Positions 9,336 to 16,700 of a stretch of DNA of 34,680 nucleotides are shown here, piece after piece. Position numbers and translations under genes: made by a program. The notes below the pieces were generated by a model that saw only the letters and a program-made list of their open reading frames with translations, had not been told where the DNA came from and ran no database searches. Position 1 is the first letter of the stretch; each line of letters starts with the position of its first letter. Source of the DNA: Ectocarpus siliculosus (Eukaryota; Sar; Phaeophyceae; Ectocarpales; Ectocarpaceae); NCBI GenBank assembly GCA_000310025.1, contig FN648732.1, forward strand, positions 1-34,680, in the 5' to 3' direction.

Positions 9336-10035
9336 TCAGAAACCTCCCCTCCCCCCGCCGCCCCTCCCTCCGGCGCCGCGCCCCTGGTTCCCTCCTCCAC
9401 CGCCCCTGCCACCGTTGACCGTCATGCTGAAGTTGCCCACACTGGGCTGACGGAGCTGCGGCTGCTGCTGCTGCTGCTGCTGCTGCGATGGTAGCGGCTG
9501 CGGCGCCGCCGCCTACTGCGGCGGGGCCTGCGGGGGTGGCGGGACCTGCGGGGGTGGGGAAGCGGCGGAGGTGGCGGGGGAATGCCGCCGGCGGGTTGTT
9601 GCTGCTGCTGTGGCTGCTGCTGCTGTTGTGGCTGCTGCTGCAGCAGCTGCTGCTGCTGCTACTGCAGGATCTGTCCCTGCTGCGCCACCTGTTGGTGTAA
9701 GGCCGCCATTTGAGCTTGGTGAGCGTTCATGAACTGGGTGAGCATGGCCTGGATACCGCCGAGTGGGTTCGCGCCGGCACCCTCCTCGGTCCGTTGTTTG
9801 CAGGGGGGGCGTCGCCGCCGTTGTGCTCGGCTGCCGGGGGAGCGGCTGCAGCTGCGGCTGCGTCGGCGGCTGCGACAGCGGCTGCGGCAGCGTTTACAGC
9901 GGCGGCAGCGTCTGCGGCGGCGGCGTTGGCTGCAGCTGCGTTGGCTGCGGCGCCGTCGTACGCGGGTGCGGCGTCGGCCGCGGCTGCGTCTGCTGCTATC
10001 TTTGCCTGGACCGCATTTTGCACTGATAGATCCAT
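9336..10035 (-). pseudogene. Gag-like ORF1 of the DIRS-like element (Ala-rich, Gln-rich, RGG tail)
   Basis: The minus-strand ATG at 10035 starts MDLSVQNAVQAK, three bases inside the edge of terminal repeat A1. It leads into an Ala/Asp/Asn-rich helical stretch, then in a shifted frame (near 9775) the segment GGIQAMLTQFMNAHQAQMAA, a likely coiled-coil or assembly region. A Gln-rich tract from CAG repeats (9600-9660) contains an in-frame TAG, followed by a Pro-rich part and a Gly/Arg tail (GGRGGGGGNQGRGAGGRGGG) ending in TGA at 9336-9338. Such RGG tails bind RNA and may replace the zinc knuckle of other Gag proteins. Frame changes and the stop make it a pseudogene. Confidence 0.6.
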
Positions 10036-10037
10036 GT

Positions 10038-10149
10038 GAAAATCGATCAAGGCCCTAACTTCCACGCTCCTTCCTCTCGCTTCCTCAACTATTTGTTTGA
10101 CTGCACTACTAGCGTTCTCTTCCCCGAGACGCGGGTGCACAAGAAGACT
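10038..10149 (-). repeat. DIRS/Ngaro terminal repeat, copy A1 (5' end)
   Basis: This 112-bp segment matches 3248-3359. Homology stops at aagaagact (10149), which I take as the 5' end of the retrotransposon. The gag start codon lies directly inside its inner edge. Confidence 0.75.
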
Positions 10150-10702
10150 CCTAGGTGTAGACCAGATGTGTGTACACACCACACACACGACACACGCGCC
10201 GGAGCATGTTCACGCTGACACACAGACGTTCTGAACTATGCCTACTTGTTCACCACTACAGCAGTATCAGTTCCGGTATTCAAGCGTGGACTTTGATCTC
10301 GAAGCCCTTCGCAGAGAGGAGCAGAGGCGACCAACATGATCTCACAGACGCGGAGTGTTTCAGAGCGCTGGTGCAAGTTCAACTTTACGTGTTTTCGGAA
10401 GGTCACCCTTGAGATGGCCAGATATTGTGGGGGCTAGAACGCTTTCAACCCAAACCACTTCCAATGGGTAGTCACACACCTGCTTCACCGTGACCTGCTC
10501 TCCTGGTTTGGGATTACCCTCGGCCTAGCTGAGCTATCCGGCTGTCCGTGACCGTGTTCACCAGTACCCTGTGGCCAAGTGTCTTGAGTTCGGTTCTTTG
10601 CCCTCCCCTCTTTTCAAGTCTGCGTCCCCCCGCTGTAAATGCCCCAAACCCCAAACTTATTTGTCATAACACTGATCCAAACCATGTCCGTAGACCCACG
10701 AA
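10150..10702. other. Unassigned spacer with CA-rich tract
   Basis: This stretch lies between the retrotransposon end and repeat R1. It has a CA/GT-rich tract (about 10165-10200) and short open frames without recognisable domains. I see no gene or repeat match within the window. Confidence 0.4.
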
Positions 10703-10790
10703 CAAGAGGCAGATATCCGCCCTCGCCGCCGCCGGCTTCCTGCTGCTGGGCGCCCCCTCTTGCCTGACGGGGCAACTATTCTACGCTACC

Positions 10791-11459
10791 ATGCCAAGGC
10801 ATCGTGTGTCGGTTCTTCTCCTGGTTTGTAACGCTCAAGCATGCCTGGCCTTCGTCCCGAGCTGGACTGCGACGTTCAGGTCGTCACGCTCGCAGCCCCC
10901 TACTTCAACGCCTGCGGCGGCGACGTCTTCGCTCTCACAGCCCTCTGGTGCGACTTGCCTTGTGCTCGCGACGTTTGGTGCTTGTGGGGCGCGCATGGTT
11001 TACCCGGTGCGAGGGATCACGAGCTTGAGCGCGCTGAGCGAGGGCAACGAGGAGGATGGGGGCGGCGATCATGATACGCGAGAAGCGGCCGGCGGCAGTC
11101 CGGCGGCGGATGAGATCCGTGCGGTCCAGGATGAGATCCGTGCGGTCGAGCGCAAGATCGAGGATGTAGTGAAGGAGACGAAAAAGGTAGCCAAGAAGAT
11201 TGATGATGTTGAGGCTGCTACAATTGCTGGGGGCTCCGGGTACCTCGGAATGACCGACCCCGAAGCCCTGTTGAAAGAGAAGGAGCGACTAGGCGACGAG
11301 AAGAAGCAACTACGCGACGAGAAGAAGCAACTACGCGAGCAGGTCCTTGTGAAGGAGAAACGGCTCTTCAGTATTGAGCAGCGCCGTGCCAACAACGCCC
11401 CGGCAGGTACCGAAGCGTCCCATTATGTGCGACGATCCATACAGCAGTTTACAGTGTAG
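10791..11459 (+). CDS. Signal-peptide coiled-coil protein of the R repeat family (Crinkler-leader-like)
   Basis: The gene encodes 222 residues. Residues 1-20 are a signal peptide with a hydrophobic core (VSVLLLV) and a likely cut at CLA|FVPSW. The Ala|Phe context resembles the ASAFAP motif of stramenopile plastid leaders, and the Ser/Thr/Pro-rich stretch that follows could be a transit peptide. From about residue 100 the protein is a charged coiled coil (repeats of DEIRAV, KIEDV, KKIDDV), then GYLGMTDPEAL, then heptads GDEKKQLRDEKKQLR. The frame is open upstream of the chosen ATG, with a second hydrophobic stretch, so a longer protein is possible. I chose this ATG because it gives a textbook signal peptide and is shared with the other copies. 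The coiled-coil style recalls leader regions of Crinkler-type proteins, but no effector domain follows. Function unknown. Confidence 0.55.
   Translation: MPRHRVSVLLLVCNAQACLAFVPSWTATFRSSRSQPPTSTPAAATSSLSQPSGATCLVLATFGACGARMVYPVRGITSLSALSEGNEEDGGGDHDTREAAGGSPAADEIRAVQDEIRAVERKIEDVVKETKKVAKKIDDVEAATIAGGSGYLGMTDPEALLKEKERLGDEKKQLRDEKKQLREQVLVKEKRLFSIEQRRANNAPAGTEASHYVRRSIQQFTV
11293..11334 (+). repeat. 21-bp coding minisatellite (coiled-coil heptads) in R1
   Basis: The unit gcgacgagaagaagcaacta plus c is present twice in tandem and encodes DEKKQLR heptads. The equivalent place in R2 (12984-13046) and R3 (32236-32310) has different numbers and sequences of 21-bp units. Confidence 0.8.
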
Positions 11460-11773
11460 GAAAAGCATGCAAGTCGCCCGCAACAAAAAAAAGCAGACCA
11501 TTTGAAAACAATCCAGCAGTGGTACTTTGGTAGCGGGTACAGTACATTCGTAGTGCTGTTTTTTTGCACGGGCAACTCGCCTCCTCTTCAAAGCAACCTG
11601 CGGACGTTGTGGTAGATCCACACTCCTCAGCAACGACAGTATGTACGACCTTTTCGTGTCCCACTTGGCTGCAGAACGCTGTGACAAGTTTTCCTCTGCT
11701 CATGTATATTTTGTTTTTTTGGTCCTTCCCATTATTTGATTATTTGCTTCTGTCGTCTGCCCCACTGGCCCCC

Positions 11774-12400
11774 ATCCATATCTGTACTGGAATCAGCAAA
11801 CATCCCCGGAGTCGGGTCTCACAAATTTTGCATTCTTCTCAAACGTACCAAAATTTCACCGCATCCCCACAATGCGTCCGTTCGCGAGGATCTGCTGAAA
11901 GACTACATGCATACATAAAGTGTATCATATCACGGGCCACGAGTGCCTCTACCTCCTGCAGCCCCATTCATGCCATGGCATGTCGTCACACAAAACACGC
12001 GAAAAAGCACTGGCACGAAGACAGCTACATGAGACACGCAAGCAAGTGCTGTCCGAAGGGAGGGCGTGAGGAAGGCTGTGGGTGCATGTGCTCAAAATTC
12101 TGGAGCAGCTCATGTGGGCGACCGAACTTGTGTGTGAAGAACGCACAAACACTCGAAAACTTGCTTGGAGTACACAACCAGTGTGGGGAAGGGAACTGAG
12201 AATGCGGCGGCTTCTCAACCGCAGGCGTTTAACACTCGAAAACTTGCTTGGAGTACACAACTAGTGTAGAACTAAGCATGCGGTGGCTTCTCAACCGCAG
12301 GCGTTTACCAAGACAGCTGCAGTGCTTCATTTCTTTTGCGGTAAATATGCTGTCAATTTTCCTTCCCCCACATCAATGATCACGAGGGTATATATGAGCA
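11774..12400 (+). repeat. Repeat S, copy 1
   Basis: This block matches 30631-31165, strongly over 11774-12235 and more weakly to 12400. It begins atccatatctgtac and contains a Cys/His-rich open stretch (11936-12199, CRHTKHAKKHWHED ... KCCPKGG) conserved in both copies. The final part has an internal duplication: aacactcgaaaacttgcttg (12147 and 12231) and cttctcaaccgcaggcgttt (12210 and 12287). It lies between R1 and the inverted R2. Whether the Cys/His-rich frame is expressed is unknown. Confidence 0.7.
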
Positions 12401-12457
12401 GAGGGGGACTTGTCACAGCGTTCTGCAGCCAGGTGGGGCAAGAAAAGGTCGTACATA

Positions 12458-12674
12458 CCGTGTATGACACAAGATAACACACCCCCTTGGCCGATTTTCA
12501 AAGCTCGATTTCTCAACAGCAGGAAGAGTCACAGCGCCGAAAACGGCGGCGTTGGAACCGTCTCGTCGAGAGCTGTTCGAAAACGTATTGTTTCATTTAT
12601 GCATCCTCTTCGTCGTGGAGTAATCGAGCTTTGAAAATCGGTCCAGGGGGTGTGTTATCTTGTGTCATATACGG
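12458..12674. mobile_element. 217-bp MITE with TA target duplication (Tc1/mariner-like)
   Basis: The two ends are inverted repeats of about 53 bp, starting CCGTGTATGACACAAGATAA at 12458 and, on the other strand, CCGTATATGACACAAGATAA at 12674, with few mismatches. TA flanks both sides (12456-12457, 12675-12676), and the empty site in R3 (and in R1 on the other strand) has a single TA. The element has no coding capacity. Superfamily assignment rests only on the TA duplication. Confidence 0.9.
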
Positions 12675-13536
12675 TACTGTCGTTGCTGAGGAGCGTGGAT
12701 CTACCATACGTCCGCAGATTGCTTTGAAGAGGAGGCGAGTTGCCCGTGCAAAAAAACAGCACTACAAATGTACCGGCCACCAACGTACTACTCCTGGATT
12801 GTTCAAACGGTCTGCTTTTTTTGCGGGCTGCTTTTTTCCTACCACTGTAAACTGCTGTATGGATCGTCACATATAATGGGACGCTTCCCGTACATAGCTG
12901 CCGGGGCGTTGTTGGCGCGGAGCTGCTCAATCCTGGAGGCCGGTCCTTCTCCTTCAAAAGGAGCTGCTCGCGGAGCTGCTCCTCCTTCCTGCGTAGTTGC
13001 CCCTCCTTCCTGCGTAGTTGCCCCTCCTTCCGGCGTAGTTTCTTCCACAGGGCTTCGGGATCGGTCATTTCGAGGTACCCGGAGCCCCCAGAGCCCCCAG
13101 CAATTGTAGCAGCCTCAACATCATCAATCTTCTTGGCTACCTCTTCCGTCTCCTTCTCTACATCCTCGATCTTGCGCTCGACACCACGGATCTCATCCTG
13201 GACCGCACGGATCTCGTCCGCCGCCGGACTGCCGCCGGCCGCTTCTCGCGTATCATGATCGCCGCCCCCCTCCTCTTCGTTGCCCTCGCTCAGCGCGCTC
13301 AAGCTCGTGATCCCTCGCACCGGGTACATCATGTGCGCCCCACAAGCGCCAAACGTCCCGAACACAAGGCAGGTCGTACCAGAGGGCTGCGAGAGCGAAG
13401 ACGTCGCCGCCGCAGGCGTTGAAGCACGGGACTGCGAGCGTGACGACCTGAACGTCGCAGTCCAGCTCGGGACGAAGGCCAGGCATGCTTGATCGATACA
13501 AATCAGGAGAAGAACCGACACACGATGCCTTGCCAT
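12655..13536 (-). pseudogene. R2 copy of the signal-peptide coiled-coil gene, altered C-terminus
   Basis: The 293-codon frame starts MARHRVSVLLLI and keeps the signal peptide and CLAFVPSW site. The coiled coil differs from R1: the heptads here are RRKEGQL, RRKEGQL, RRKEEQL. After KEKD the frame leaves the one used in R1 and reads through the conserved downstream region, finally stopping inside the MITE (12655-12657). The C-terminus is therefore partly made of 3' flanking and transposon sequence. Probably a decayed copy, though the N-terminal 230 codons remain open. Confidence 0.5.
12984..13046 (-). repeat. 21-bp coding minisatellite in R2
   Basis: About three tandem 21-bp units (ccttcctgcgtagttgcccc) encode repeated RRKEGQL heptads on the minus strand. 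Confidence 0.8.
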
Positions 13537-13707
13537 GGTAGCGTAGTTGACCCGTGAGGCAAGAAGGGGCGGCCAGAAGCAGGAAGCCGGCGGCGGTGGC
13601 GAGGCGGCGGGCGGTGAGCTTGTCTGCTGGCTTTGTTTGTCGGCGTGTCGGCGTCGGGTGGAAGCCCCGTGAATGAAGCGGCATACCCTTCTACCCAGCT
13701 TAAATTG

Positions 13708-16700
13708 TTTTCACCGTTGGTGTGCCCCCCCTGCCTGACCCATAAGAGCGGGGTAGCGAAAACTGTTGTGGCGCGGCTAGCTGACGACTTGCTGAACGGC
13801 AAAGGATTTTCGGCAACTTCGAAGTTCATGCGTGAGGCGTACATGAATTCATACATGATGCAATACCATAGCTACGTATCTCTAGTTAACCGCTGCCGGC
13901 GAAGCATTGGCGGGCACGTCAGAGCTGCCGCTGAGGAGGGAGCTCCGGACATCCCAACTTTCGGTGGCTTTGGAGACAAGGAAGGCTTCAACGGCGCGTG
14001 GCCGTCAGACCAGTATCTTCGGGCTGTTTGGCACAAGTGGTTCTACGACACGGTTGTGATAGAGGTATGCCACTTCGTAGTGACTGAATTCTCCCCTGGT
14101 GGGTGCCGCCTTCTGGCGTCTCAGAGGAATCTTGAAAACGGAGCACCACGCAATTCTTGCTGCTGTAAACTTGTCGATTTCAGGTTGGTTGGGCTCGCTT
14201 TTTTCTCCTTTTTTGCTCTTGTACGGCGACGTGACTTGGGGCAACCTTGTATTCTGTTTCACCCCTTTCGCCGGTTCCCTCCGACCGCAGGCTGACGGCG
14301 TTCGCATGACCAGAGAAGACTATCTCCAGCGCGTGGGACAACTCGTGGACGGAATGGTCCTGGCAGGCGATGCATCTTTCAAGTACGCGAAGGTCATTCG
14401 GTTGACGTCAGCGGGAGAATCCACGAAGAGCAAGCCCATTCAAGGCATCTTCACCATCTTGAACGAATACGAGCAGGCGAGTATGTTTATATGTATTCAT
14501 GATCCTTCCGCCCGTTTCTGTACATCATGCGCCTCGCTCGGTCACGGGCGCTCCCCAAAGTATTGATCATGGTGTCGCCTGCCATTCTTGCAGGTGGTGT
14601 TTCAGAAGGCGATGAAGACTTCGTCCGTGCATGATCTGAAGAGCGATTTGAAGAATATTTTCGTCAACCGCTACGTTGGTCACGGCTTCAAGCTACCTGT
14701 CATCTTATTCTCCGGTAGGTTGCTTTCTGGTGGGGGGCGCTTCGTCATCGATTTCAGCATGTTGTCCAGTTTTAAGCAATCTGATCAATGATCACCGCCA
14801 GTGGTGACCGTTGCGTTTGACAGCGCGCAAAAATGGTTGGCCATTTGTACCTGAATTTTTTTGGTATTTTTCCACCTCGCCTTGCCGATATCCAGATGAG
14901 TGCTGTGAAGACCGCGAGATGTTTTTAGCAATGTTCCGAGAGATCGAAGAGGTGACCGGTGTCCGCCTGTTCGACGCAACTGGTGAAGAGGCGGCCGAGG
15001 GGGGAGCCGAACTAGCAGCCTTGACGTTTCCGGAAGGCAAGACGGGGGTGAGGGTCTTCGACAAGACAGCGATTGACATTGCCGTGGCCAACCTTGTTGG
15101 AGGCTGCGCGACGCAGGGGATGGTGCTTGGGATGGACTGTGAGTGGGAACCAGCGTTCAACGGCAGCTCGGAGAGGCCTGTTTGCACCCTTCAGCTTGCA
15201 CTCCCGGACGGCACCTCCTCTCTGTTTCACTTGCAACGCGGTGGAAGAGGTATAACACCTTCCACCTTCAACACCAACCTCAAGAGGCTACTGGGTGACT
15301 TGGCTATCACCAAGGTAAGCCTGTCAGATGTCTTCATGCCTGCGCACTTATTTTTCCCTTGCATGTGCACCTATTATAAGTGTGCTGTGTAACGCCATTG
15401 CTCTTTACATCGTTTTTGTTTGATGAAAGGTTGGCGTTGCGGTCAAGGGTGACGGGAAGCGCCTTCAACGAGACTACGACGTGGAGACCCGTGGCATGGT
15501 GGATCTGAGGAGCTACGCCCGCGCTTGCTGGGTGGACCTGCCTTGTCGGAGTCTCGCAGGGATGACTGCCACTGCTCTGGGGAAGTATCTCTCGAAGGAT
15601 GCTGCTGGACGCTTCTCCCACTGGAGCAGACCAGAGCTGACGCCGAATCAGGTACATACATGCGCGCGTGGGTACATTTGAGGCGGACACCGTTGGAAGT
15701 GAGGAATGCTAATTTGCACTGGTTCCTCTTCGTCAACGCATGTTTTGGTTTTTCATTTTCCGTATGCTTGCGCGCTTTTTCTGTCACTTCCGTGAAAGTA
15801 CTTGTTGTGCTGTGGTATCAACATTAGTGTTCATTCCCCCCTTTGCTTGCTCATGTCCTCGGAACGTGGAATCTCGCAGATTGAGTATGCTTGCCTGGAT
15901 GCATACGCGGCGGTGCTTTTGCACGCCGAAATCGGCAAGTTCAAAGATCCCATCTTCGGCGAGGCGCCAAGCGAAGTGCCAGCTGCGGGGACGAAGGTAC
16001 GCATGACAGTTGTTGGTTGGTGTTTGGTTTTGCAGCTTGCCGTCATTGTGTCTGACGAGAGAAACTTGGCGCTGTGGTTGGATTCCAAGTGCCTTGTTCA
16101 ATAGTTGGGCATTCAGCGAGCGTTGGTGCTTACATGCTCCTTTGCATTTGTTTTAATGGACTGGTGCGGCTGTATACCAACAACCACGCGAGCTGCGTCG
16201 CTGTTGGGCACGTTCAGACCGAAGAGGAAGCGACCTCACTGTTGGAGAAGTGGGGCACGGTTTTGACACTGGGTGGGAGGGTAGGGACGCGCAGTGGGGG
16301 GCTGCAGCGTGTTGTGGTCAAAGTAGACAACGCCCTCAAGCCTTCCAGTTTCGTGCCGCACGATAAGGCTCCTCCACCAGCACAAGATGGGCAGCGGCGT
16401 GTAACAGTCAAGGACGTGGTTGATGGGGCCGGCTTTGTCCTATGGGATATCGTACATGTTCGACTGGCATCCGCTCACCGCTCGTTTGAAGGTACACCTT
16501 TGCCAGGCGGCGCGGCGGACGCCGATGCTCACCAAGACGATTTCTTCGACGCGCCAAGACCAGCACAGGCTGTCTACCAGAACGGTGAGAATTCAGAGTC
16601 AATGATTTTTTTTCGTGCAGCAGTTGAGTCCATGAAGGTGAGCAGCGCTTCCATCCGTGATATTCTAAGTCGTTTTTTGTTTTTTCGTCCGCAGGTGGTG

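Larger units (their letters stand above)
3464..10149 (-). mobile_element. Degenerate DIRS/Ngaro-type tyrosine-recombinase retrotransposon
   Basis: Reading on the minus strand from 10149: terminal repeat A1, a gag-like frame (10035-9336), an RT/RNase H frame (within about 7702-4845), a tyrosine recombinase (4926-3696), then terminal repeat B1. This gene order and the lack of a DDE integrase define the YR retrotransposons (DIRS order). The repeats A1-B1-A2-B2 are direct, not inverted, which favours the Ngaro or PAT type over DIRS1 itself. Several frameshifts (about 4320, 5385, 6516-6549, 6785, 9775) and an in-frame TAG in gag show the copy is dead. It has been enlarged by a triplicated 685-bp unit. 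I saw no methyltransferase domain. Confidence 0.85.
10703..11735 (+). repeat. Repeat R, copy 1 (gene-bearing unit, forward)
   Basis: R1 matches, in inverse orientation, R2 (about 13620-12405) and R3 (about 32890-31846). Homology starts near aagaggcagatatccgcc and ends near tttggtccttcccatt. It covers the whole small gene at 10791-11459 plus about 270 bp downstream that is conserved in all copies. R1 and R2 form an inverted pair around S1. Confidence 0.8.
12405..13620 (-). repeat. Repeat R, copy 2 (inverted), interrupted by a MITE
   Basis: The minus strand matches R1 and R3 over the leader gene and its downstream region. The downstream part is split by the 217-bp MITE at 12458-12674; removing it and one TA gives the uninterrupted sequence seen in R3 (gtcgtacatactgtcgttgc). 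R2 continues to 12405 (gagcagaggggg). Confidence 0.8.

Noticed and set aside
9700-10030. Plus-strand Ala- and Arg-rich frames
   Set aside because: They are the reverse side of the low-complexity gag sequence.
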